Both the position numbers and the translations under genes were made by a program. A stretch of DNA of 64,000 bases from Mytilus edulis (Eukaryota; Mollusca; Bivalvia; Mytilida; Mytilidae), in the NCBI RefSeq assembly GCF_963676685.1, contig NC_092356.1, forward strand, positions 202,281 to 266,280, written 5' to 3'. The notes beneath the pieces were generated by a model. That model was given only the letters and a program-made list of their open reading frames with translations. It was not told the origin of the DNA and searched no databases. Shown here piece after piece: positions 35,323 through 47,639 of the stretch (positions within the stretch are counted from its first letter, which is position 1; the number at the start of each line of letters is the position of its first letter).

Positions 35323-35875
35323 TTGTTTTCTTATGTGTTTGTTAACAAAAATATACATGACAGTGATGTTTTAACTTTTTTTAAATATCCGTATATATTA
35401 ATTTACTAGAGATCAACAAAAAATCAACTTTAAAAACAAGCAAAAAAAATTAAAATGAAAAATCAATTAATAAAAGTAGAAAATACGCTATTACATAGAA
35501 GTGAAAAATAAAACAGACAGAAATACAAAATAAACACGACAGTAACAACAAACACAGAACACCAAATACCGTATACATGTTTAATCAGTTTATAAGTGGA
35601 TTATAAACGGGTCAAGGTTGAGTGAACATGAATTTCTATCGATTACACAGGTGACAATCAACTGATTGAGGCGCGTGTCGATAAAACATTAAATAACTTT
35701 CTAATTACAAAAGTTATGATTATGAAATTTGAAATTATGAAGTTTTTCAAAGTATATTTCTATATGCCATGTCCTTTGTGGCCGTTGTATCATTCCATCA
35801 GGTCCTTAGTGCACATTTTTGTTCTTAGTGCACTAAGGAGGTCCTTTGCGGTATTTCTACGGACCCGTTATATTC

Positions 35876-36889
35876 TACTAAATTTACTATATCCGTTATT
35901 ATTACGTAATATATTTATTATATAAGGCCTGTGTCCAGGTGTAAATAACGGGCCGTAATAACAATATGTGATTTGTATGTCAGGTGAAAGTGACAACGGG
36001 TGGTATGTATACTAAAATGTTTATCGTCTTCCATTATACATGAGGGTGTGAATGGGGGTTTATAGAAAGAAACTATAGACAAAAAATAAAGAATACAAAA
36101 AATAACTAGACAAATAGAAAAGAAAATGATGAGATACTAGAATATATGGAATAAAGATTGATCGGCAAAAGGTAAAACGAATTATAAAACAAATTGCCTA
36201 AAAATATAGAACACAGAAATACTGAATCCCCATTCAGACCCTCATGATCTAACATTTAACGATTTAGGACATTTATGGGCATGCGATACAGTTTTAGACC
36301 ACCGACAGAGATATTTTTTTACAAAATCAATTTGTACATGTGTATATGTGCTTAAAATTATATCTTCATGTGCAAAATTTAAAAGACAACTGGGTTTGAA
36401 TTATTCGACATTTACTTAATATTTCGGTTTCTTGGACATTTCTGTCCTTTGAGCAGACACCCTTAACATTTTATGTTTCAAAATATAAAGATATGCAGAT
36501 TTCGGTAAAGAGATAAGGAATATCAACGTTACAAAATTGGGTTCTTACTACATTTGTGTAACAATTCTTTATTAATAATTGATTTTTGTTAAAAGAAATT
36601 GATTTAAGAAAAAACGGTATTTTTGTTGAATATTTATCTAGTTAAAAATAGTTGTTAATTTCTTCATAATAGTTGGAACAAAAATCTCCATACGGTATCA
36701 AGCCAAATTTCTAAAAAAAAGAATGGACATATGCTCTTAAGCTAATGGTTAAATCTCGAAAAAAATGTTAAAATGCTAAATGTTTTTAGAAGAAAGAGTT
36801 TAATGTCTACTATTTTAGATTAATTCTGCGAATTGTTTTTGTCTGCAAAAAGATTAAAGAGAGATAAAGAGAATCACAACTAATTGAAT
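35876..36889. other. Non-coding, nothing recognised
   Basis: AT-rich sequence between elements B and C, with no coding frame of note and no repeat that I recognise. Confidence 0.4.
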
Positions 36890-36945
36890 AAAATGGAGGA
36901 ATGAAGAATGTGTCAAAGAGACAACAATCCAACCAAAGAGCAGAA
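36890..36945 (-). repeat. Scrap of family P1 tail
   Basis: 'gaagaatgtgtcaaagagac' and 'aacaatccaacca.agagcag' match the tail end in minus orientation. It abuts the left end of Mutator-like element C. Confidence 0.5.
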
Positions 36946-36947
36946 AA

Positions 36948-38320
36948 TGGTGCGTCTAAACACGGCTAAGGACTCCTAAGTGCACTAATATGTTATAATA
37001 TGCTAATAAGGACTAAAAGAGTGATGTGCAATGTAAACAAATTTCTTATCTAGATAGAGATTGATATTCAATGCATACATTCAAATTTAATCAATAAAAG
37101 ATCACTGATAATAATTGAACAATGCCTGTGCCGGTTTTCGTTAATTTTTCCGAAAATCACTGAACTATAAGACACGTGTCAAATTACATAACTGATAACA
37201 CTATTACCTTAAAAAATGAACAAAATAATTATTTAGAGAGGAAAATTACCCAGACATTTAGATATATTTACCATAAAAATATGTTTTTGAATTTAAAAAA
37301 AATCATTTAATATGCATCGGTTTATGATTTAATGAAAAAATATAGAAAATCGTTAAGCTGTTTTTTTTTCAGGAAGGAAAATAATGTTTGCATCGAGAAA
37401 AATAGCCCCTCCCCTATAAATGATCATTAATTTACTTTTATAGGGAGCTTAAATTTTGGACACCGATCGCGAGGCCTGACTGCCATAAACAACAGATTAC
37501 GAACAGCAAACAGTGGATACACCAATTCATTGATATGTATGAAAGACAACGACGGACACAAAATGACTGCACTGAATAATTTCAACTACCATTGAGGTAG
37601 ATTTTTCAAATCTCCTTATCAAATTAGACATGCATTTAAAAAAAAACCTTGGGATATCTATTACCGTTTGGTTTCAAATTGGAATTAAAAATTGCATTTT
37701 CCCAAAAAGTTTTAGGTAAAACCCCGTGAATCTCACCTCCTAGAAATTTGAAGTGTCAAGATGTTTGAAAATATGTATGAATTTTCTTACATACTTGAAA
37801 TTGTATAAGGAATATAAACACATTCAGTATGTTTACTGTACAAACAAACAACAGACACCAATTGTGTCTTATATTGTTTAAGTCATTTTTACTGAGAGCA
37901 AAATTTGATAAATTGATTATTCAGTGGTTGTTTAAACGTCCAGTGGCAAAAATTTCATGCATATTCAGGACGAAAAGTCGTTTCAGAAGTATATAATGAA
38001 GTATTTGGTATTACAAATGTTTAAATTTTCTAATTATTTAGTAAATGTCATGTTCTTAGGTAGTTCTAATTAATTTGTACGAATCAAATTTTTCTGACAA
38101 AATAATATCTTTTGCTCTCAATTAACACATACGATTCTGATAACAATGAATAAAATAAGGAACTTTGTAACTTACATTAAAAAAAGAAATTATGATTGTT
38201 TAATCAGGTCGCTCGTGTCAGTCGGATCACTGATTTTCGGCAATACCAAGGAAAAACTGACACGTTCTAAAGATTGTTCAACTACTCATTTATTGGTGAA
38301 ATTATAACCTAATATATCCT
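36948..38320. mobile_element. Mutator-like element C, right end incomplete
   Basis: Left end 'tggtgcgtctaaacacggct' then 'aaggactcctaagtgcacta', followed by 'gtgccggttttcg', 'ccgaaaatcactgaac' and 'gacacgtgtcaaatt' as in element A. The inner part of an inverted right end is visible near 38210-38285 ('gatcactgattttcggcaat', 'gaaaaactgacacgt'), but the terminal 'ttagtgcactaagg' block is not found beyond it. The right boundary is therefore approximate. No coding region. Confidence 0.5.
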
Positions 38321-38659
38321 GTTGATAAGTATATATGTACAGAACTACAAAAAATTGCAGTGAATGTTAACATAAAAGAATCAAATAATTTCTGCTATGC
38401 TTGTAGTGAATACGAAAACAGCTTACAATGTTTTTTTAGATATATACATATATAATCGTTTATAAAATGTATCCGTCAAAGTGAAAAAATATATAACATG
38501 AAAATAAAAATACATAGATCATTCATTTATTGCAATCAATTATATCAACATGTTAGTTGAAATAATTTCTAGAACCAGTCACTCTCTGTAGATGTAATGC
38601 GTCGGACATTGCATGCATAAAAATAAAATTTAGATTTTTAACTGTATGAAATAAAATTA

Positions 38660-38790
38660 GTAAGGGCTTCGCGGAACACAATGTCTCGCCTTCGTTTGCC
38701 GTAAACTTGAACTCTCAGGGTGAGGCTGAACAAAATCAAGACACTATATTTTGATTGTTATGAGCTTCTGTCCAAGTTTACAAATATTTC
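38660..38790 (+). repeat. Family F repeat, terminal fragment
   Basis: 'agggcttcgcggaacacaat' and 'gtctcgcct' match the left end of family F, and 'gagcttctgtccaagttta' matches its internal unit. Confidence 0.6.
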
Positions 38791-38949
38791 CGGTGCCTAT
38801 AAAATAGCCGACTTTAATTACGTTATTTGAATCTGAGCTGGCAAAATAGCATATTATCTATTATGCTGGTATCGGCAAAACAGCTACAAGTATTGCCTTT
38901 AATGAAAATGCATATCAATTTTAAATACTATTCTAAATAAAATAGCTTT

Positions 38950-39188
38950 GAGAATCGTGTAAAAAGCGTTCGCTGTTCAGTCGTCAATGAATCATTCAAC
39001 GTGCGTGTATCGTGCGTGTATCGTGTATTTATCATTCATCGTGCATCGTGCGTGTATCGTGCGTTCATCATTCATCATTCATTTTGCGTTAATCCTCCGT
39101 GTAACGCTCATCGCTCATCGTGCGTGTATCGTGTATCGTGCGTGTACCGTGCGTGTATCGTGCATTCACCGTGCGTGTATCGTGCGTG
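38950..39188 (+). repeat. Subterminal array of CGTGCGTGTAT-type units (right)
   Basis: Same unit types as 27721-28060 ('cgtgcgtgtatcgtg', 'catcattcat'), ending at the inverted terminal sequence at 39190. The open frames through it are low complexity and not genes. Confidence 0.85.
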
Positions 39189-39619
39189 TGGTCAGTTTGA
39201 ATTTTAGAAGGTCTGTACATTGAACGACAAATATATGTGACGTATACAATTTTCTGACGTCAGACACGCGAATCAATGAATGTGTTTGGAAATAGATGTT
39301 TTTGTGTTCTGTTAAATTGTTCCTTTTAAAATTGTTACACGATGATAACTACTGTACCAATATTTTGACTATTTTATTTATTATGTCTGTTTAGTTAACG
39401 CATCATTGTAAATATAACGGAATTTGATGAGACTTGTCATCAAAGTGAGAGGGTTAGCGCTATAAACCTAGGTTTAATCCACAGTTCTTGTTCATTCGTT
39501 TTGATATGTTTTGTTATTTGATTTTGCCATGTGATTATGGACTTTCCGTTTAGATTTTCCTCTAAGTTCAGTATTTTTGTGATTTTACTTTTTATGTGTA
39601 TTAGTCTGACCATGTTTTG

Positions 39620-39727
39620 TGTGTATTCGTCAGATCATTTTTATGTATATTCGATTGATCATTTTTTATGTATATTCGATTGATCATGTTTTATGTGTAT
39701 TCGTCTGATCATGTTTTATGTGTATAT
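39620..39727 (+). repeat. 30-bp tandem repeat, about four units
   Basis: Units of 'gtattcg.ctgatcatgttt' plus 'tatgt' with small changes. It lies shortly before the 61-bp satellite. Confidence 0.8.
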
Positions 39728-39821
39728 GAGGTTTGGTTGCTCTCCTTTAACTCTGCATCGTCTACATTTCTCTCATGCTTTTTTTGTGTGACTTGTGTAC
39801 ATTTCTTGGCGTTGAATATAT

Positions 39822-42800
39822 GACAAAGACGGTATCAACTATTATAATTTAAGATTATCTGAGACAATTATCCACCACAGATCAAAATGACGAAGGCAGT
39901 ATCAACGATATGATCGCTAATGAGACAATTATCCACAACAGACCAAAATGACGAAGGCAGTATCAACAATATGATCGCTAATGAGACAATTATCCACAAC
40001 AGACCATAATAACGAAGGCAGTACCAACAATATGATCGCTAATGAGACAATTATCAACCACAGACCAAAATGACGAAGGCAGTATCAACGATATGATCCC
40101 TAATGAGACAATTATCCACCACAGACCAAAATGACGAAGGCAGTATCAACGATATGATCGCTAATGAGACAATTATCCACCACAGACCATAATTACGAAG
40201 GCAGTATCAACGATATGATCGCTAATGAGACAATTATCAACCACAGACCCTAATTACGAAGGCAGTTCCAACGATATGATCGCTAATGATACAATTATTC
40301 ACCACAGACCAAAATGACGAAGGCAGTTTCAACGATATGATCGCTAATGAGACAATTATCCACCACAGATTATAATTACGAAGGCAGTATCAACGATATG
40401 ATCGCTAATGAGACAATTATCCACCACAGACTATAATTACGAAGGCAGTATCAACGATATGATCGCTAATGAGACAATTATCCACCACAGACCAAAATGA
40501 CACAGGCAGTATCAACGATATGATCGCTTATGAGACAATTATCCACCACAGCCCAAAATGACGAAGGCAGTATCAACGATATGATTGGTAATGAGACAGG
40601 TACCCACCACAGACCAAAATGACGAAGGCAGTACCAACGATATGATCGCTAATGAGACAATTATCCACCACAAACCAAAATAACGAAGGCAGTATCAACG
40701 ATATGATCGCTAATGAGACAATTATCCACTACAGACCATAATTACGAAGGCAGTTCCAACGATATGATCGCTAATGATACAATTATGCACCATAGACCAA
40801 AATGACGAAGGCAGTATCAACGATATGATCGGTGATGAGACAGGAATCCACCACAGACCAAAATGACGGAGGCAGTACCAACGATATGATCGCCTATGAG
40901 ACAATTATCCACCACAGACCAAAATGACGAAAGCAGTATCAACGATATGATCGCTAATGAGACAATTATCCATCACAGACCAAAATAACGAAGGCAGTAT
41001 CAACGATATTATCGCTAATGAGACAGTTATCCACTACAGACCATAATAACGAAGGCAGTATAAACGATATGATCGCTAATGAGACAATTATAAACCACAG
41101 ACCATAATTACTAAGGCAGTTCCAACGATATGATCGCTAATGATACAATTATCCACCACAGACCAAAATGACGAAGGCAGTATCAACGATATGATCGCTA
41201 ATGAGACAATTATCAACCACAGACCATAATTACGAAGGCAGTATCAACGATATGATCGCTAATGAGACAATTATCCACCACAGACCAAAATGAAGAAGGC
41301 AGTATCAACGATATGATCGCTTATGAGACAATTATCCACCACAGACCAAAATGACGAAGGCAGTATCAACGATATGATCGGTAATAAGACAGGTATCCAC
41401 CACAGACCAAAATGACGAAGGCAGTATCAACGATATGATCGCTTATGGGACAATTATCCAGCACAGACCAAAATGACGAAAGCAGTATCAACGATATGAT
41501 TGGTAATGAGACAGGTACCCACCACAGACCAAAATGACGAAGGCAGTACCAACGATATGATCGCTAATGAGACAATTATCCACCACAAACCAAAATAACG
41601 AAGACAGTATCAACGATATGATCGCTAATGCGACAATTATCCACTACAGACCATAATTACGAAGGCAGTATAAACGATATGATCGCTAATGAGACAATTA
41701 TAAACCACAGACCATAATTACGAAGGCAGTTCCAACGATATGATCGCTAATGATACAATTATCCACCACAGACCAAAATGACGAAGGCAGTATCAACGAT
41801 ATGATCGCTAATGATACAATTATGCACCATAGACCAAAATGACGAAGGCAGTATCAACGATATGATCGGTGATGAGACAGGAATCCACCACAGACCAAAA
41901 TGACGAAGGCAGTATCAACGATATGATCGCCTATGAGACAATTATCCACCACAGACCAAAATGACGAAAGCAGTATCAACGATATGATCGCTAATGAGAC
42001 AATTATCCATCACAGACCAAAATAACGAAGGCAGTATCAACGATATGATCGCTAATGAGACAGTTATCCACTACAGACCATAATAACGAAGGCAGTATAA
42101 ACGATATGATCGCTAATGAGACAATTATAAACCACAGACCATAATTACGAAGGCAGTTCCAACGATATGATCGCTAATGATACAATTATCCACCACAGAC
42201 CAAAATGACGAAGGCAGTATCAACGATATGATCGCTAATGAGACAATTATCAACCACAGACCATAATTACGAAGGCAGTATCAACGATATGATCGCTAAT
42301 GAGACAATTATCCACCACAGACCAAAATGAAGAAGGCAGTATCAACGATATGATCGCTTATGAGACAATTATCCACCACAGACCAAAATGACGAAGGCAG
42401 TATCAACGATATGATCGGTAATAAGACAGGTATCCACCACAGACCAAAATGACGAAGGCAGTATCAACGATATGATCGCTTATGGGACAATTATCCAGCA
42501 CAGACCAAAATGACGAAGGCAGTATCAACGATATGATCGGTAATAAGACAGGTATCCACCACAGACCAAAATGACGAAGGCAGTATCAACGATATGATCG
42601 CTAATGAGACAATTATCCACCACAGACCAAAATAACGACGGGAGTATCAACGATATGATCTCTAATGAGACAATTATCCACCACAGATTATAATTACGAA
42701 GGCAGTATCAACGATATGATCGCTAATGAGACAATTATCCACCACAGACTATAATTACGAAGGCAGTATCAACGATATGATCGCTAATGAGACAATTATC

Positions 42801-44520
42801 CACCACAGACCATAATTACGAAGGCAGTATCAACGATATGATCGCTAATGAGACAATTATCCACCACAGACCAAAATGACACAGGCAGTATCAACGATAT
42901 GATCGCTTATGAGACAATTATCCACCACAGCCCAAAATGACGAAGGCAGTATCAACGATATGATTGGTAATGAGACAGGTACCCACCACAGACCAAAATG
43001 ACGAAGGCAGTACCAACGATATGATCGCTAATGAGACAATTATCCACCACAAACCAAAATAACGAAGGCAGTATCAACGATATGATCGCTAATGAGACAA
43101 TTATCCACTACAGACCATAATTACGAAGGCAGTTCCAACGATATGATCGCTAATGATACAATTATGCACCATAGACCAAAATGACGAAGGCAGTATCAAC
43201 GATATGATCGGTGATGAGACAGGAATCCACCACAGACCAAAATGACGAAGGCAGTACCAACGATATGATCGCCTATGAGACAATTATCCACCACAGACCA
43301 AAATGACGAAAGCAGTATCAACGATATGATCGCTAATGAGACAATTATCCATCACAGACCAAAATAACAAAGGCAGTATCAACGATATGATCGCTAATGA
43401 GACAGTTATCCACTACAGACCATAGTAACGAAGGCAGTATAAACGATATGATCGCTAATGAGACAATTATAAACCACAGACCATAATTACGAAGGCAGTT
43501 CCAACGATATGATCGCTAATGATACAATTATCCACCACAGACTATAATTACGAAGGCAGTATCAACGATATGATCGCTAATGAGACAACTATCAACCACA
43601 GACCATAATTACGAAGGCAGTATCAACGATATGATCGCTAATGAGACAATTATCCAACACAGACCAAAATGAAGAAGGCAGTATCAACGATATGATCGCT
43701 TATGAGACAATTATCCACCACAGACCAAAATGACGAAGGTAGTATCAACGATATGATCGGTAATAAGACAGGTATCCACCACAGACCAAAATAACGAAGG
43801 AAGTATCAACGATATGATCGCTTATGGGACAATTATCCAGCACAGACCAAAATGACGAAGGCAGTATCAACGATATGATCGGTAATAAGACAGGTATCCA
43901 CCACAGACCAAAATGACGAAGGCAGTATCAACGATATGATCGCTTATGGGACAATTATTCAGCACAGACCAAAATAACGAAGGCAGTATCAACGATATGA
44001 TCGCCAATGAGACAATTATCAACCACAGACCATAATTAGGAAGGCAGTTCCAACGATATGATCGCTAATGATACAAATATCCAACACAGACCAAAATGAC
44101 GAAGGCAGTATCAACGATATAATCGCTAATGATACAATTATCCACCACAGACTATAATTACGAAGGCATTATCAACGATATGATCGCTAATGAGACAATT
44201 ATCCACCACAGACCATAATTACGAAGGCAGTATCAACGATATGATCGCTAATGAGACAAATATCCAACACAGACCAAAATGATGAAGACAGTATCAACGA
44301 TATGATCGCTAATGAGACAATTATCCACCACAGACCAAAATGATGAAGACAGTATCAACGATATAATCGCTAATGATACAATTATCCACCACAGACTATA
44401 ATTACGAAGGCAGTATCAACGATATGATCGCTAATGAGACAATTATTCACCACAGACCAAAATGACGTGGATGTTATCAACTATAAGATTGCCTGAGACA
44501 ATCATTCATCTATAGCTCAT
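39822..44520. repeat. 61-bp satellite array, about 77 units, with higher-order structure
   Basis: Unit: 'gacgaaggcagtatcaacga', 'tatgatcgctaatgagacaa', 'ttatccaccacagaccaaaa' plus t, 61 bp exactly. Variants (cattat for ccaaaat, tacg for gacg, ggtaatgagacaggta for ctaatgagacaatta) recur in blocks: shifts of 915, 1037 and 2379 bp (15, 17 and 39 units) bring variant patterns into register. For example, 40722-40904 and 43101-43283 differ at only about one base. The edge units are the most diverged. Open frames in it are by-products. The unit resembles the end of family A. Confidence 0.93.
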
Positions 44521-44771
44521 TAGCATAGCTTAAGTATACGACATACATTGAGGATGTTTCTGGCTAAATGTACCTGTGTCATTTACTAGCTCTCATTATA
44601 CCCCTGTCACTTTTATCTTATTCATATGGTGATTTTAGAACACGTATGTTTAGCGAACATGGTTTATATGTATTAACTAATATATATACAACAAATGCTT
44701 CATAGTGCTTTATGTCAAGCTTTAATTTTCAAAGACTATCCTTATTTAGCAGTTTAATTTTAAAGACAGAG

Positions 44772-47615
44772 CTAAAAATCAAAATTATGGATGGACGGAT
44801 CCGACCTAGGTGATCTTAGGATATTCTGTGATACCCTTCGTTCTGAGCGATCAGATGGTTCGCGTGCTCGTCTGTCATCGTTTCGATCAGAGGGTTCGCG
44901 TGTTCGTCTGTCTTGTCGTCGTTCTGATTGATTCTCATCGCGTCTCCTATTTGGATCCCTGCCAGATTTTCTTTTTGAACTATCATCATCGATCTTATTC
45001 CAAGTAGAACCACTTAACTTCCGGCCTTGTCTTGGTTCTTCATTTTTTTCAAGTAGCCCGGCAGCTTTCGCTTTCCGATATGAATGGACAGTCAAACCAA
45101 ATGCTACACATGATAGAATACAAACAATGAGAGTGAAGCCATAGGTCAGCATATGTACCAGCGTCATACAACTCTCGCCCATCGCTATACCTGAAGATAC
45201 AACAGTAGGATTTGTAAAACAACATTGGTTTATGTAGCGGTACAAAATGTACGAAATTAAATAACATGATTGTGTTTTGAGCTTTCAATTAGTTTTTATC
45301 AAAACAGAAAGATTTTGATAGCGACTTTATCAGATGACAGGGTGTTTTCTAGTTATATTAAAATCAAATATGTGAACCGCTTGTCTTGAAGATGAACTAT
45401 CCTCAAATCACAGCTATGTTCAGAATGAAAGGATATACACAAATAGTAATTGCCAATTCTTACGTTCACTGGAATTCAATTAAAAATATTCTCCTTTTAA
45501 AGTTGAATACAGCATTCCTGGGTTATCTATCTTTGGTTTTCTGTTTTTCCTAACCTTCCCCATACCTGGTTTGGTTAACTAAATTTAATTACGTAGTTAA
45601 GTTACGGGTGGATATAATCATGCCACGTCCTCTTACTTTATGCAGCGGTGTAGCAGCACAGCATTAGAACAAACCGTTAAAATCAAACTAATTTGTACAG
45701 CATTAGAACAAACCGTACAAATCAAACTAATTTGTACAGCATTAGAACAAACCGTACAAATCAAACTAATTTGTACAGCATTAGAACAAACCGTACAAAT
45801 CAAACTAATATACTTTCTATTTGTTTTTCATCAAAATGATATTCTATTGAAAACAATTCTTCAAAAATATGAAAATCAAACTTACTTCACACAATAGTTA
45901 TTATATAATTCACAATTTGTGACCTTCTGATAATAGTGCAAAATTTACTGAGGTGAACTTTTTTTCTTCAAATATGGTGCTAGAGGTCGTCTAAAGTTGC
46001 AGTGAGGTGAGTGTTGGTTTTTTTTTTGCTGTGCAAGTACTGATTTAGTGTCATAGAGGGATACCCCAAGTCCTTTGTTTTTCTATTATAGTTTTTTTCG
46101 CATTGTCTGTACTTATATTAAAATTAATTAACATTTTTAAAACATGCTCTATTACAAACGTAGTTTCCGGTATCATGGCATGAAGAACAAATAATATATT
46201 TACCGATCTGACCGTCGCACACAATATACTCGACACACGTGCTCTGGTAGTATGTTGTAGCTCTCTTGTCTGAAATAGAAAAATGATCGATGAAAAACCA
46301 TTAATAGCCGATTTTAATTATTTCACTACTGCGTCACAAATATCATATGTAGACCAAAAAAAAACGAATTCTACGGTGACCTCTAACTTCTATATCATTT
46401 GTTGTCTGATGGAGAGTTGTCTCATTGGCAATTATACTACATCTTCCAATTTTTATATGAATATTTGAAAGAGGGGATTCGCATTTCACATGATATACGA
46501 TAGTTCCAGATTGGTTTTACCAAATGGACAGAAGTTTGCTACCGACGATCGCAATCCTATTGGGATGAGGTTCTGGTTGATGGTTAGTTTCTTGTGGCAT
46601 ACTTCTTCTATAACTTCAGACAAACAATGATACCAGTTTATCATGACGTTATGCCGTGGCTCTTTTTAAAATTACTAAATTAATATAAAAAAAAAAACAT
46701 TCTCTTTTTGATATGTATATACATGAAAATAGAAGAATAAAATGAGAACTTACTTAAATAATCAGCTGGGTCTTGACAAACAATATCCCCGCCAATGGTG
46801 ATGTTATTTTCTTTAGAATACTCTAAGAACCAGAGATACCCACACGTACAGAACCAACTGATTCCGTACAAATCCACGTGAGACAGGGCATCTAGACCTG
46901 TAAACATATTACCCTCAAGCTTGGTCATTATGTTGTCATTTAGAGAAATATACTTCAACTTTTTCAGAGCAGAAAACATGTCAGCTTGCAGCACCATTAA
47001 ATGTGCACGTTCAAGGCGCACTCGCTCCACTTCAAGCAAATTAAACAGAGCCCCGGTGGCCATTGTACTGCCTACGACTTGTGAGTTTATGATGGCGAAT
47101 TCTCCGAGAGGATCACTGTATTGTGCCATCTTTTTCACATTTAGTCCTTTGAAACCATCGGGATGCATGTTAGTGATGGATCCACCGGTAATATGAAACA
47201 AATTAACATCGCCAAACCCCGAAAACACGTCCGATGGAATCGATAGTAATCCACAATCAATAATCTTAACCTCGTCAATAAAGGAGAAATCAGTGAACGC
47301 AGCGCTGTCAAGGATTATATCAGAGTTAGCATAGCATATCATATAAAGACTTGGAACATATTTTGAATCGAAGTTTCCCGTGTTGATACTCGTGAATCCA
47401 GAAAACGTGTTTGCTGCTATTGTTCCAGATAGTTCTTCCAAAACTATCCGCTGTGGTTCTACGCTGTCAAAGTCAGCGTAAGCCAAAGGCAGAGACCAAC
47501 TTCTTGCACTACAAGTGTAGAGAATTTGAGATGAATCGTAAGTACAGCCAACAGGAAGTGCAGACAACGGTGTCAGCGCACAGAAACATAAACACGCCAC
47601 TATTGTGGAATACAT
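44772..47615 (-). CDS. LRR transmembrane receptor, paralogue 3 (3 exons: 47615-46754, 46269-46204, 45190-44772)
   Basis: Predicted 448 aa. Exon 1 (862 nt): signal peptide (MYSTIVACLCFCALTPLSA), N-cap GCTYDSS..YTCSAR.WSLPL, LRRs clearest at LKKLKYISLNDNIMTKLEGN, and C-cap WFCTCGYLWFLEY with NNIT and a third Cys. Donor A|GTAAGT, phase 1. Exon 2 (66 nt), after 'tttcag', encodes NKRATTYYQSTCVEYIVCDG. Exon 3 follows 'cttcag' and encodes GIAMGESC, a helix at about 320-345, and a tail of about 100 residues dominated by Arg, Asp, Glu and Ser, with REPSDR present twice from an internal duplication. Such RD/RE stretches resemble disordered interaction tails; no signalling motif was identified. The three exons lie within 2.9 kb, the most compact of the four genes. 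Minus-strand ATTAAA (44754-44759) may serve polyadenylation. Confidence 0.85.
45657..45808 (+). repeat. 39-bp minisatellite, about four units, in intron 2 of LRR gene 3
   Basis: Unit 'acagcattagaacaaaccgt' plus 'acaaatcaaactaatttgt', 39 bp. Because 39 is a multiple of three, the plus strand stays open and reads TALEQTVQIKLIC repeatedly, but there is no sign that it is a gene. Confidence 0.9.
46370..46460 (+). repeat. Family A terminal fragment in intron 1 of LRR gene 3
   Basis: 'tctgatggagagttgtctca' and 'ttggcaattatactacatct' match the end of family A. Confidence 0.6.
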
Positions 47616-47639
47616 GTTTTGTCCTTTTCACTTCCTGAT

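Larger units (their letters stand above)
33034..35866. mobile_element. Mutator-like element B with 9-bp target duplication and gene cargo
   Basis: Left end 'cggtgcgtagaaataccgca' then 'aaggac'; right end in reverse complement 'gggtccgtagaaataccgca' then 'aaggac'. The ends stay similar for about 275 bp ('ttagtgcactaag', 'cacaaag.acatgg', 'tcgacacg', 'tcaacctt'). GTTATATTC is repeated exactly at 33025-33033 and 35867-35875. Long inverted ends plus a 9-bp duplication are the signature of the Mutator superfamily. No transposase is present; instead the element carries a spliced gene (33629-35118). Confidence 0.75.
27692..39217. mobile_element. 11.5-kb region bounded by 26-bp inverted ends with subterminal arrays
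   Basis: The left end 'cagaccttctaaaattcaaa' plus 'ctgacc' (27694-27719) recurs exactly inverted at 39190-39215, and TA adjoins both outer ends. Each end is backed by an array of CGTGCGTGTAT-type units (27721-28060 and 38950-39188). TA plus a CAG start is the pattern of Tc1/mariner-like termini, but the size is large. The interior holds an RT-like relic and three Mutator-like elements, so the original element would have been nearer 5 kb. Two separate elements in opposite orientation remain possible. Confidence 0.55.

Noticed and set aside
40722-43283. Two identical 60-codon open frames in the satellite
   Set aside because: They are the same satellite stretch duplicated 2379 bp apart; the frame is a by-product of repeat units.
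39822-44520. Regular direct repeats that might suggest a CRISPR array
   Set aside because: Units abut with no unique spacers, the genome is eukaryotic and the unit is 61 bp with gradual divergence, so it is a satellite.
45640-45897. Plus-strand frame with a 13-residue repeat (TALEQTVQIKLIC)
   Set aside because: The period of 39 bp keeps the frame open; it is antisense to intron 2 of LRR gene 3 and has no start context or partner exon.
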